DNA of 64,000 nucleotides from Lysinibacillus sp. KCTC 33748. GTDB lineage: Bacteria; Bacillota; Bacilli; Bacillales_A; Planococcaceae. The DNA is taken from the NCBI RefSeq assembly GCF_002237755.1, contig NZ_MWSJ01000024.1, positions 1-64,000 on the forward strand, in the 5' to 3' direction. Shown here in pieces: positions 1 to 7,767 of the stretch. The position numbers were made by a program, and so were the translations under genes. Position 1 is the first letter of the stretch, and each line of letters begins with the position of its first letter. The notes beneath the pieces are model-generated. The model did not search any database and was not told where the DNA came from. It saw only the letters and a program-made list of their open reading frames with translations.

Positions 1-117
1 GTCTAGTGATGATGGCAAAGAGGTCACACCCGTTCCCATACCGAACACGGAAGTTAAGCTCTTTAGCGCCGATGGTAGTTGGGGGCTTCCCCCTGTGAGA
101 GTAGGACGTCGCTAGGC
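1..117 (+). rRNA. rrf: 5S ribosomal RNA
   Basis: The conserved 5S core (CCGAACACGGAAGTTAAG) is present. The 5' end (GTCTAGTG) pairs with the 3' end (CGCTAGGC) to close helix I, so the gene is essentially complete. It starts at the window edge, and the 16S and 23S genes would lie just outside. It is followed directly by a tRNA cluster, as in Bacillus rrn-trn operons. Confidence 0.95.
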
Positions 118-133
118 TATATAATAAAATTAT

Positions 134-210
134 TCCGAAGTAGCTCAGTTGGTAGTAGCACCTGACTGTTAATCAGGTTGTCGCAGGTTCGAGTCCTGCC
201 TTCGGAGCCA
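134..210 (+). tRNA. tRNA-Asn (GTT)
   Basis: Cloverleaf with acceptor TCCGAAG/CTTCGGA, anticodon GTT at 168-170 and encoded CCA. It is first in the cluster after 5S rRNA, as in B. subtilis trnD. Confidence 0.95.
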
Positions 211-215
211 TTCTT

Positions 216-307
216 GGAGAGTTGTCCGAGTGGCCGAAGGAGCACGATTGGAAATCGTGTAGGCGGTTAACACTGTCTCAAGGGTTCAAATCCCTTACTC
301 TCCGCCA
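216..307 (+). tRNA. tRNA-Ser (GGA)
   Basis: Class II tRNA with a long variable arm, acceptor GGAGAGT/ACTCTCC, anticodon GGA at 250-252 and encoded CCA. Confidence 0.95.
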
Positions 308-337
308 GCACTTTAAGGAATTTTCATTCCAAACGAT

Positions 338-412
338 GGCCCCTTGGTCAAGTGGTTAAGACACCGCCCTTTCACGGCGGTAACACGGGTTCGAATCCCG
401 TAGGGGTCACCA
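338..412 (+). tRNA. tRNA-Glu (TTC)
   Basis: Acceptor GGCCCCT/AGGGGTC, anticodon TTC in the loop CTTTCAC, encoded CCA. Confidence 0.95.
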
Positions 413-426
413 TTTAATACCCAGAT

Positions 427-502
427 GGAGGATTAGCTCAGCTGGGAGAGCATCTGCCTTACAAGCAGAGGGTCGGCGGTTCGAGCCCGTCATCCTCCAC
501 CA
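427..502 (+). tRNA. tRNA-Val (TAC)
   Basis: Acceptor GGAGGAT/ATCCTCC, anticodon TAC, encoded CCA. Confidence 0.95.
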
Positions 503-527
503 TTATTTAAATAAATCACCTTATTAT

Positions 528-602
<75 letters not shown>

Positions 603-606
603 AAAT

Positions 607-682
607 GGTCCCGTGGTGTAGCGGTTAACATGCCTGCCTGTCACGCAGGAGATCGCCGGTTCGATCCCGGTCGGGACCGCCA
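607..682 (+). tRNA. tRNA-Asp (GTC)
   Basis: Acceptor GGTCCCG/CGGGACC, anticodon GTC, encoded CCA. Confidence 0.95.
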
Positions 683-697
683 TTTTTTTAAAAATAT

Positions 698-773
698 GGG
701 TCAGTAGCTCAGTTGGTAGAGCATTAGATTGAAGCTCTAAGTGTCGGCGGTTCGATTCCGTCCTGACCCACCA
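698..773 (+). tRNA. tRNA-Phe (GAA)
   Basis: Acceptor GGGTCAG/CTGACCC, anticodon GAA, encoded CCA. Confidence 0.95.
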
Positions 774-782
774 TATTTTTTT

Positions 783-858
<76 letters not shown>

Positions 859-867
859 TGTATTCCC

Positions 868-951
868 GGAGGGGTAGCGAAGTGGCTAAACGCGGCGGAC
901 TGTAAATCCGCTCCTTAGGGTTCGGCGGTTCGAATCCGTCCCCCTCCACCA
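868..951 (+). tRNA. tRNA-Tyr (GTA)
   Basis: Class II tRNA with a long variable arm, acceptor GGAGGGG/CCCCTCC, anticodon GTA, encoded CCA. Confidence 0.95.
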
Positions 952-961
952 GTTTTTTTAT

Positions 962-1035
962 AGGGGCATAGTTTAACGGTAGAATAGAGGTCTCCAAAAC
1001 CTTTGATGTGGGTTCGATTCCTACTGCCCCTGCCA
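962..1035 (+). tRNA. tRNA-Trp (CCA)
   Basis: Acceptor AGGGGCA/TGCCCCT, anticodon CCA, encoded 3' CCA. Confidence 0.95.
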
Positions 1036-1050
1036 ATTAATTAATTTCAT

Positions 1051-1127
1051 GGCGGTTGTGGCGAAGTGGTTAACGCACCTGATTGTGGTTCAGGCATTCG
1101 TGGGTTCGATTCCCATCAGTCGCCCCA
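1051..1127 (+). tRNA. tRNA-His (GTG), copy 1
   Basis: Acceptor GCGGTTG/CAGTCGC preceded by the extra G(-1) typical of tRNA-His, which is opposite C73. Anticodon GTG, encoded CCA. It is identical to the next gene, so the pair is a tandem duplication. Confidence 0.95.
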
Positions 1128-1158
1128 TTTAATTTAAAATAATAAAATATAATAATAT

Positions 1159-1235
1159 GGCGGTTGTGGCGAAGTGGTTAACGCACCTGATTGTGGTTCA
1201 GGCATTCGTGGGTTCGATTCCCATCAGTCGCCCCA
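1159..1235 (+). tRNA. tRNA-His (GTG), copy 2
   Basis: Base-for-base identical to the copy at 1051-1127. The identity extends about 2 bp upstream and 4 bp downstream of the gene (1049-1131 against 1157-1239). Confidence 0.95.
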
Positions 1236-1252
1236 TTTATATATTTAACTTT

Positions 1253-1327
1253 TGGGATATAGCCAAGCGGTAAGGCAACGGATTTTGATTCCGTCACGCC
1301 CTGGTTCGAATCCAGGTATCCCAGCCA
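1253..1327 (+). tRNA. tRNA-Gln (TTG)
   Basis: Acceptor TGGGATA/TATCCCA, anticodon TTG, encoded CCA. Confidence 0.95.
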
Positions 1328-1333
1328 TTTATT

Positions 1334-1408
1334 GCGGAAGTAGTTCAGTGGTAGAACACCACCTTGCCAAGGTGGGGGTCGCGAGTTCGAACCTCGTCTT
1401 CCGCTCCA
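1334..1408 (+). tRNA. tRNA-Gly (GCC)
   Basis: Acceptor GCGGAAG/CTTCCGC, anticodon GCC, encoded CCA. Confidence 0.95.
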
Positions 1409-1416
1409 ATTATTAA

Positions 1417-1490
1417 GGCGGCATAGCCAAGTGGTAAGGCACAGGTCTGCAACACCTTTATCACCGGTTCAAATCCGGTTGCCGCCTCCA
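1417..1490 (+). tRNA. tRNA-Cys (GCA)
   Basis: Acceptor GGCGGCA/TGCCGCC, anticodon GCA, encoded CCA. It is the last tRNA before the terminator at 1504. Confidence 0.95.
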
Positions 1491-1503
1491 TAATTTATTA
1501 CTC

Positions 1504-1528
1504 AATCGGTTTATCCGATTTTTTTTAT
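1504..1528 (+). terminator. terminator of the rRNA-tRNA operon
   Basis: Stem AATCGG/CCGATT with a 5-nt loop, followed by a run of T. It separates the 15-tRNA run from the tRNA-Leu gene. Confidence 0.8.
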
Positions 1529-1537
1529 CTCCATTGT

Positions 1538-1621
1538 GCCGGTGTGGCGGAATTGGCAGACGCGCACGACTCAAAATCGTGTTCCTTTGGAGTGTCGGTT
1601 CGACCCCGACCACCGGTATCA
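1538..1621 (+). tRNA. tRNA-Leu (CAA), 3' end TCA instead of CCA
   Basis: Class II tRNA with acceptor GCCGGTG/CACCGGT, anticodon CAA in the loop CTCAAAA and a long variable arm. The discriminator A (1618) is followed by TCA (1619-1621), so the CCA tail is not encoded and must be added after processing. It sits behind its own upstream terminator and has its own downstream terminator. An 18-bp stretch of its 3' end recurs at 2829-2846. Confidence 0.92.
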
Positions 1622-1622
1622 T
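1605..1622 (+). repeat. tRNA-Leu 3'-end direct repeat, left copy (possible att site)
   Basis: CCCGACCACCGGTATCAT matches 2829-2846 at 17 of 18 positions. Copies of a tRNA 3' end at both ends of a non-syntenic segment are the usual scar of site-specific integration at a tRNA gene. No integrase gene remains, so the att interpretation is inference. Confidence 0.45.
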
Positions 1623-1654
1623 CACGTACATATATGTTACGTTTAGTAAGTTTG

Positions 1655-1697
1655 AAAAGCTCACAAACCTTGATAGTACAGGGTTTGTGAGCTTTTT
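1655..1697 (+). terminator. terminator after tRNA-Leu
   Basis: A 15-bp stem (arms 1655-1669 and 1682-1696, core GCTCACAAACC) followed by a T-run. Confidence 0.9.
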
Positions 1698-1880
1698 TCA
1701 TTTTTGGGGATACGATAGGAAACGATAACCCTTCTTCCCTTACTATAAGGTACAGATAGGATCAGAGACAATCCGCAATAGCAGAAAGGAATAAATTATT
1801 TCCAAGCGGTTTATTTCCTGATAAAATCCATAAAATTCCACCTTCTTCGATTGTATTTTATACGAAAACTTGCTATCTAA

Positions 1881-2456
1881 AAAACTTCCCCACCCGATTT
1901 TAGGATAAAGAACCCATATAATGAGCTTAAAAAAGGGATTGATTTAAAAACGGAACCATTAAGAATCCGTCTGGTAAATGGCGCCAACCATGAAAAAATC
2001 ATGATATTAACCTATCACCATATTTTATGGGATGGATGTAGTAGTGGAATCCTTATAGATAGCTTTACTAGATTATGTAATGAAATCGAAGTTGATAAAG
2101 AGTTACCTTCAAAAATAAAAGTAACACCTTGGCGAGAGTATATTAAATTAGTTAGAAATCGAGACATAGATGGAGAAAAAAATACTGGGCTAATTATCTT
2201 GATGGCGTTGAGCCAAATGAAATCTCTCCCCAGTCTACTCACAATAAACATATAGACAATAAAAGCCATAGAGAAACATTTTATATCGAAGATAATGATT
2301 ATAAAATTCTTAAAAACGCTTGTATACAAAATAAGCATACTTTAGCAGGATGGATTCATAGTGGGTTGTTACCGAAAGAAGGAGTATTCAAAGATAGTAT
2401 AGAAATAAAAAGCAAAACACAAAGAGGAGAAAGTTTGGCAGAATGTCTCAGCAAGA
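1881..2456 (+). pseudogene. NRPS condensation-domain fragment, frameshifted
   Basis: In one frame a peptide running from about 1881 to 2180 contains YHHILWDG, the HHxxxDG active-site motif of non-ribosomal peptide synthetase condensation domains. It is followed by typical C-domain sequence (WREYIKL). After a 7-A run at 2176-2182 the homologous sequence continues in another frame (YWANYLDG, then an FYIEDNDY-like stretch) until a stop near 2460. No adenylation or carrier domain, start codon or partner gene is present. It is a remnant of a much larger gene, between the tRNA-Leu gene and its partial duplicate. Confidence 0.7.
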
Positions 2457-2828
2457 ATTAGCAGAGAGCAACATGTACTTGGATTATGATTAGTCCCAAT
2501 GCAGAGTATACATGTGGAGAAATCTGGACAAAGCGAAATTGTCGATAAAGCAATTGTAAAATATTGTATAGACCTCCTTGCTAAAAAATAAGAAAAGATT
2601 GTTTGAATATAAATAAAAAGGCTAGGTTCTATTATGGTAGCACCTAGCCAATTACTTAAACCCACAGCACCTATGTGTTGCTACATACACTCTACGCATG
2701 TTGAGTGTAGACACAAGAGAAAACATTTATATTTTTCATCTGAAAAACCCAGCAAATCATTTTACACAATTTTTACACATTACAACCAGATAACCTTGAT
2801 ATATAAGGCTTTCGGAACCATTCCCTGT
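2457..2828. other. non-coding decayed stretch
   Basis: No convincing gene on either strand. It holds a hairpin without a T-run around 2618-2648 (GGCTAGGT/ACCTAGCC) and AT-rich sequence. The open frames here lack ribosome binding sites and recognisable motifs. Confidence 0.5.
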
Positions 2829-2846
2829 CCCGACCACCGTTATCAT
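2829..2846 (+). repeat. tRNA-Leu 3'-end direct repeat, right copy (possible att site)
   Basis: One mismatch (G to T) relative to 1605-1622. The rest of a tRNA cannot be traced upstream. As with the real tRNA, a terminator hairpin follows shortly after (2853-2886). The alternative is the 3' end of a decayed second tRNA-Leu gene, since B. subtilis trnD ends with two Leu tRNAs. Confidence 0.45.
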
Positions 2847-2852
2847 AGAATG

Positions 2853-2886
2853 AAAGACTTCAACGATTATGTTGGAGTCTTTTTTG
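2853..2886 (+). terminator. terminator hairpin after the tRNA-Leu remnant
   Basis: Stem AAAGACTTCAAC/GTTGGAGTCTTT (one G:T pair), 6-nt loop, T-run. Confidence 0.7.
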
Positions 2887-3082
2887 TATTCAAAAATAAT
2901 AAGGCCTACTCTGCAGCAAAGTGGGTTATATAAATGGAAGACATGTTTTATTTTTATCTAGAGAGTCTTTCATATATACATTAGAACCTTATCATTTTAG
3001 CGTAGTAGTATGGTTAAATTATTGTAGGAAAAGACATAATGCCTGATAAGTAGCATTTATGATGAATAGAGAGGGTATAATT

Positions 3083-3643
3083 ATGAACAGACACTTTTTT
3101 ATTGCAGTTCCACTTCCTTCAGACATTAAAGCAGCTCTTCATGTGAGATGTGAAAAAATGAAAACTGACTTTCATTTTAAACGCTGGGTTCATCAGGAAG
3201 ATTATCACATCACTTTGGCTTTTTTAGGTCATGCGGATGAAGAGCAATTACAAGCTATAATGAATGAAGTGAGGGGAAATCTTCTGAATGTTTTTCCATT
3301 CGAATTAAAAATTCAGGGGTTCAATACTTTTGGGAGAAAAGAGTATCCAAGAATTTTATGGGTCGATTTGCTTGAATCGCAGCAATTAAATGTTGTGCAA
3401 GAAATAGTATACCGAGATTGTATTAAGGCTGGATTTGAATTAGATAAGAAGCCCTTTGTCCCCCATATAACTGTTGCAAGAAAGTGGGATGAAGCATGCG
3501 GGAAAATTCCGTCAGAGGCATTGATGGAAGATAATTTTCAGCTTCCTAAATTTCTAGTAGAAGAAGTGGTTTTGTACGAATCAAAAATAGAGGAAACCCC
3601 GAAATATTATAAAAAAGCTGTCATTCGTTTAGATGGCCAATAG
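3083..3643 (+). CDS. thpR: RNA 2',3'-cyclic phosphodiesterase (2H phosphoesterase)
   Basis: Cytoplasmic enzyme of the 2H phosphoesterase family (formerly called 2'-5' RNA ligase), about 186 residues, the usual length. Both HxTx signature motifs are visible: HITL in DYHITLAFLG and HITV in PHITVARKW; these form the two-histidine active site that hydrolyses 2',3'-cyclic phosphates on RNA. The start is ATG 3083, seven bases after a GAGAGGG ribosome binding site; an upstream in-frame ATG at 3059 has none. The gene stands alone and ends at a terminator. Its physiological substrate in bacilli is not established. Confidence 0.88.
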   Translation: MNRHFFIAVPLPSDIKAALHVRCEKMKTDFHFKRWVHQEDYHITLAFLGHADEEQLQAIMNEVRGNLLNVFPFELKIQGFNTFGRKEYPRILWVDLLESQQLNVVQEIVYRDCIKAGFELDKKPFVPHITVARKWDEACGKIPSEALMEDNFQLPKFLVEEVVLYESKIEETPKYYKKAVIRLDGQ

Positions 3644-3671
3644 GTCTGTCAAAAGCCTACTACATTACAAT

Positions 3672-3709
3672 AAGCTCGTAAACCTTAAAAAGGGTTTATG
3701 AGCTTTTTT
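3672..3709 (+). terminator. terminator after thpR
   Basis: Stem AAGCTCGTAAACC/GGTTTATGAGCTT followed by Ts. The core resembles the tRNA-Leu terminator at 1655. Confidence 0.85.
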
Positions 3710-3801
3710 GCTGAAACTACTTCATTTTTAATAATTAGTTCATCTTCCGTTCATTTAAGGATTTTATGCTAAGGATGTAAAAAGGAATGGAGGAGTTAAC
3801 A

Positions 3802-4836
3802 ATGAATCTTGCGTGGAAAGAAATTAAGAAGAATAAAGTAAGATTTTTAATATTAGGTTCAATTGTTTTTTTAGTTAGTTTATTAACATTTATTATTTCT
3901 GGTTTGGCGAACGGATTGTCTCAAGATAATGCCGCTCTAATTAAGGATTTACCACAAGGTCAATTTTATATGAATGAGGATGCAGATCAAACTTATAATC
4001 TGTCAAAAATAGATAGCGGTACACAAAACGAAATATTGAGCAAAGAAAAAAATGCAGTAGCTTTTTCATTACAAATGGGCTTTTTAAATGATCAGGACGA
4101 TAAGCAGCAAAGCGTTGCCTTTGTTACATCGACCGATTCAGCGTTATTTGAAAATGTGGAACATGAGGAAGTCATATTAGACAGCTCAATGAAAGATAAA
4201 GGAATTAAAGTAGGAGATACATTAACGAATAATCAATTTGATGGCAAGTTTGTAGTAAAGGGATTTGTCGACCAAAAGAAATATAGTCATGCACCTGTTG
4301 CCTACATTAATAAAGAGGATTATAAAGAAATTTACCGTGTGGATGAAATGCAGATGATTTTCGTACCAGACGGAGATTCTTCAAAAGAATTTGCTGGATT
4401 AGAATCATTTTCAAATAAAGAATTTCTTAACACAATCCCAAGCTATAACGCAGAACAAATGTCTTTAAATATGATTGTTTGGTTTCTAGTAGTCATTAGT
4501 GGGATGCTATTCGCCATCTTCTTCTATATGATGAATGTCCAAAAAATCGGCTTATACGGAATTTTAAAGGCGATTGGTTTGAAAACAAGTAAGTTATTTA
4601 AAATGATATGGACACAGATGGCCATCATTACAGTTATTTCACTTGTTTTATCTGTAACCTTTAGCCAGGCCTTTAATCTGATAGCGCCAAAAGGAATGCC
4701 ATTCACTTTAACGATCGCGACAACAACGCAATTATCGATTGTATTCCTAATTATTGGATTTGTAGGCGCTACAATTTCAGCAATCCAAATTAAAAAAATT
4801 GAACCATTACAAGCGATACAGCAAGGAGAGGCTTAA
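3802..4836 (+). CDS. FtsX-family ABC transporter permease (HrtB-like)
   Basis: Membrane subunit of an ABC exporter, about 344 residues. One transmembrane segment lies near residues 15-37, then an extracellular domain of about 180 residues, then three further segments near 225-245, 268-288 and 305-325. This is the single-FtsX architecture of the heme exporter HrtB and relatives. ATG 3802 follows a GGAGGAG site; an in-frame ATG at 3787 overlaps that site. The ATPase gene begins 1 bp after the stop. Heme or toxic-compound export is inferred from HrtBA similarity; no HssRS-type regulator is adjacent, so the substrate is open. Confidence 0.8.
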   Translation: MNLAWKEIKKNKVRFLILGSIVFLVSLLTFIISGLANGLSQDNAALIKDLPQGQFYMNEDADQTYNLSKIDSGTQNEILSKEKNAVAFSLQMGFLNDQDDKQQSVAFVTSTDSALFENVEHEEVILDSSMKDKGIKVGDTLTNNQFDGKFVVKGFVDQKKYSHAPVAYINKEDYKEIYRVDEMQMIFVPDGDSSKEFAGLESFSNKEFLNTIPSYNAEQMSLNMIVWFLVVISGMLFAIFFYMMNVQKIGLYGILKAIGLKTSKLFKMIWTQMAIITVISLVLSVTFSQAFNLIAPKGMPFTLTIATTTQLSIVFLIIGFVGATISAIQIKKIEPLQAIQQGEA

Positions 4837-4837
4837 T

Positions 4838-5524
4838 ATGACTTTATTTAAAATCGATGAAGTTAGAAAAACGTTTACGAATGGCGAGGTAGAGGAGGAA
4901 ATACTGAAAGGGATAGATCTTTCATTAAAAGAAGGAGAAATAACTGCATTGGTAGGTGCATCTGGCTCCGGTAAAAGTACGCTTTTGACAATTGCCGCAG
5001 GACTTCAGCCTGCAACAGATGGATATGTTATATTTGAAGGAAAAAACCTGTCTATTATGAACGCTGAGGAGGTTCGAAAAGTACGAGCAAGTGAATTTGG
5101 GTTTGTCTTTCAATTTGCACACCTCGTACCTTTTCTTACTGTTGAAGAACAGCTGCTATTAATGCTAGATGTTTCTGAATCGAAATTAAAGAAGCAGGAA
5201 CAAAAAAATGAAATCGATCGATTACTAAAATTAGTAGGGATGGATCATCGGAAAAATTCTTATCCTTCTTCATTGTCGGGAGGGGAGAAGCAACGTGTAG
5301 CGATTGCCCGTGCGATCATTCATAAACCGAAAGTTCTATTCGCGGATGAACCAACTGCTAGTTTAGATTCACAACGATCAAAAGAGGTTATGTTATTAAT
5401 TAAGGATTTAACTAAAACGTTAAACATTACAACTTTAATGGTGACCCATGATGAAGAGATGCTTGCTTATACGGATCGTATTATAAAAATGAGCGATGGT
5501 GTCATTTTGCAAGATGTTATTTAG
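4838..5524 (+). CDS. ABC transporter ATP-binding protein (HrtA-like)
   Basis: Nucleotide-binding subunit of 228 residues. It shows Walker A (GASGSGKST), a Q-loop region (FVFQFAHLVPF), the ABC signature LSGGEKQ, Walker B (VLFADEP) and the switch histidine (THD). This belongs to the LolD/MacB/HrtA class that pairs with FtsX-like permeases. ATG 4838 is preceded by AAGGAGAGG and lies 1 bp after the permease stop, so the two genes are translationally coupled. A strong terminator closes the two-gene operon. Confidence 0.88.
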   Translation: MTLFKIDEVRKTFTNGEVEEEILKGIDLSLKEGEITALVGASGSGKSTLLTIAAGLQPATDGYVIFEGKNLSIMNAEEVRKVRASEFGFVFQFAHLVPFLTVEEQLLLMLDVSESKLKKQEQKNEIDRLLKLVGMDHRKNSYPSSLSGGEKQRVAIARAIIHKPKVLFADEPTASLDSQRSKEVMLLIKDLTKTLNITTLMVTHDEEMLAYTDRIIKMSDGVILQDVI

Positions 5525-5540
5525 ATCGAGTAGTAGAAAG

Positions 5541-5578
5541 CCACAACCACAGCTTTTTGATGGTTGTGGTATTTTTTT
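5541..5578 (+). terminator. terminator of the ABC exporter operon
   Basis: Stem CCACAACCA/TGGTTGTGG followed by a T-run. Confidence 0.88.
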
Positions 5579-5701
5579 GAATCAATGGATGATTTCAGTC
5601 TAGGCGCAAATTACGAAATATTTTTAAAAGCCTAGTGTTAAGTTACCAAATCGATAAACGAAGGCAGCATATTGTAGAAGGAAAGGAGGAGGTGATTTGA
5701 A

Positions 5702-5989
5702 ATGATGTTTGTTATTGCCTTAATAATTGTATTAGTAGGGTTAATAGCGGGATTCCAATTAAGCGAAGGACGGTCAGAAAAAGGGAGATATATCATTTGG
5801 GGTATCATTATAATGATTGCGTTTGCACCATTTTTATCATATTTAATTGGCGTATTGTATGGGGTATTGGTTAGAAATGGTTGGGCAGCATCGATTATGA
5901 TGGTTTTATTTCCTATAATTTTTATCATAGGTCTTATTAATTTACTCTTAGGTATTTATAAGAAAAATGAAGAAGAGCATAATAAATAG
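5702..5989 (+). CDS. small integral membrane protein, unknown function
   Basis: 95 residues with three hydrophobic segments (about 2-20, 32-54 and 62-86) and a charged C-terminal tail (KKNEEEHNK). The perfect ribosome binding site AGGAGGAGGTG ends about 7 bases before ATG 5702 and supports real expression. I do not recognise the family. It is a single gene between the ABC exporter and the convergent SDR operon. Confidence 0.65.
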   Translation: MMFVIALIIVLVGLIAGFQLSEGRSEKGRYIIWGIIIMIAFAPFLSYLIGVLYGVLVRNGWAASIMMVLFPIIFIIGLINLLLGIYKKNEEEHNK

Positions 5990-6229
5990 CTACTTGTCTC
6001 TTAAAAGGGGTTAATTCGTTCAGTGTTTTTGTTATCTAAATTATAAAGGTAAAAAGCCGCGAGACTCCTAGAATTGTTTTTACGATGTAGTGTAAATGAA
6101 AATATAGCGAAGGAGACATATGCCTTCGTGTTCAAAATTCTATTTATTGTACTGATGTGGCTCGTACCTTGCCGGCAGAAAAGCATAGCGGTTTTTTACC
6201 ATCTGGAAAAAAGCTTTTACGTTAAATAC

Positions 6230-7046
6230 TTATGTCAATCGAGCTTTTCGGCTTACTTTACAGACCATTCTCATTAATGCCCTGTGTAACGAAGGGAAGA
6301 TCGTAAAGACAACATCCATTGTTTTCCGCATTGGCATAGGACAAATAATAGGCTTATTTTTGTGCACGCCTGCAATAGCAATTTTTGCTAGTTGCTGTGG
6401 AGATATCATTTTTTGTTTTTTCATTTGTTTGGACATCGTCGATTTATCGATATTAATAGCTGTTGCTTTATCAAAAATAGGCGTATCAACAAAAGTCGGA
6501 CAGAGGGTGCTTACCTTGATGCCAAATTCCTCAGCTTCATAGTGTAGTGATGTTGTTAAGCCCACAACTGCGTGCTTCGTAGTTGAGTATGCAGCTGATA
6601 TAGGGGATGGTCCCAACCCTGCAGCTGATGATGTATTGATGATATGTCCAAAACCTTGTTCCTTCATGATTTGATACCCAACTTGTGTACCATAAACAAT
6701 GCCCCATAAATTAATACCCACAATGTCTTTCCAATCGTCAATTGTCAATTGTCATATCATAAATTTCACCATACATAGCTATACCAGCATTATTGAACAA
6801 ATAATCTAATCGTTGAAATTCCTCATATACATTTGAAATGACATGTTCAACATTTTCGAAATCGATTACGTTTAATTCAACAAATCGAGCATTTGAAGTA
6901 TCTTTATTTAGTTCTGCCTCTAGCAGACGTCCATCATGTTCGTTAATATCTGCAATAATGACAAATACATGTCGACCTACTAACTCTTTGCAGATAGCCT
7001 TCCCTATACCTGATACACCGCCTGTAACAATCGCAACCTTTCTCAT
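6230..7046 (-). pseudogene. short-chain dehydrogenase/reductase, frameshifted by a 7-bp duplication
   Basis: The N-terminal part (7046 down to about 6752) carries the NAD(P)-binding motif TGGVSGIGK and NNAG. The remainder (about 6748 to 6230), in another frame, carries the active-site Ser region (NTSSAAG) and YxxxK (YSTTK). The frame changes where GTCAATT is tandemly repeated (6737-6743 and 6744-6750, plus strand). Removing one copy restores one continuous SDR of normal length (about 270 residues). The start is ATG 7046, seven bases after GAGGTG. It is the third gene of the TetR-GDSL-SDR operon. The reductase is probably inactive unless the repeat slips back. Confidence 0.85.
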
Positions 7047-7071
7047 AATCATCACCTCTCGTATGATTTCC

Positions 7072-7767
7072 TTAATGGACAGGGTCTTCCTGCAATTGAA
7101 GTCGTTTAATGACAGCTGAGTATTCTTCGACGACAAGCTCTGCTCCTTTACTATTTAAATGAATGCCATCCAAAGTTAGATGTAGTCCTCTCTTTTTGGA
7201 TAATCGATCAATCCGCAAAGGGTCTTTATACAACAGTACATCTTTTATCACTCGCATAACATTGGTGTTCACATATTCCGAACTTGTAACATGTTTTAAT
7301 TGATGTTCAAAAACCTCTTGTATATTTAAAAAGCTAACATTTTCATATTTAGAAGAAATGGAATGAATAATGGAGGAGAGCTCTTTTAATTCCATATTGG
7401 GAGTATTTTTTATTTCCTCTCCTATTAAAGCTGGTGTTACTAAAACTACATGTTTAGATGAGGCTAAAATCATTTCTAAAACACTTGCATAGTAAACTTT
7501 AAAATCTTGATGATCTTTTGAAACCGGTTGTGCCTGCACTTTCAAAAGTTTAGTGTAGACATCATTGACACCAATCCAAAGAAAGCTAAGGTCATAAAAA
7601 GTAGCTAGCTTCGATTTCTCTAAGCGAGTGTGTAAGCTTTTCACTGTCTCACCTGGTTTACCGAGATTATCAAATTCTATATGTTGATATTTAGCTCTTA
7701 ATCTTTTAAAAAATGAAACCCCTGGTCGACCTTCTGTTAAGCTGTCTCCGATACATGCAATTTTCAT
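7072..7767 (-). CDS. SGNH/GDSL-family hydrolase
   Basis: 231 residues. Block I is GDSL at residues 7-10 (catalytic Ser), block III is GVND near 66-69, and block V is DGIHL near 200 with the catalytic Asp and His. The oxyanion Gly of block II is in NLGKPGET. No signal peptide, so it is a cytoplasmic esterase or lipase-like enzyme; substrate unknown. Its ATG overlaps the stop of the TetR gene by 4 bp (ATGA), indicating translational coupling and control by that repressor. Confidence 0.85.
   Translation of the reverse strand: MKIACIGDSLTEGRPGVSFFKRLRAKYQHIEFDNLGKPGETVKSLHTRLEKSKLATFYDLSFLWIGVNDVYTKLLKVQAQPVSKDHQDFKVYYASVLEMILASSKHVVLVTPALIGEEIKNTPNMELKELSSIIHSISSKYENVSFLNIQEVFEHQLKHVTSSEYVNTNVMRVIKDVLLYKDPLRIDRLSKKRGLHLTLDGIHLNSKGAELVVEEYSAVIKRLQLQEDPVH

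Noticed and set aside
2634..2933. 99-residue open frame
   Set aside because: No ribosome site or motif; it runs through the tRNA-Leu remnant and its terminator.
6001..6230. Small gene between the membrane protein and the SDR remnant
   Set aside because: Open frames on both strands lack a ribosome site and recognisable motifs.
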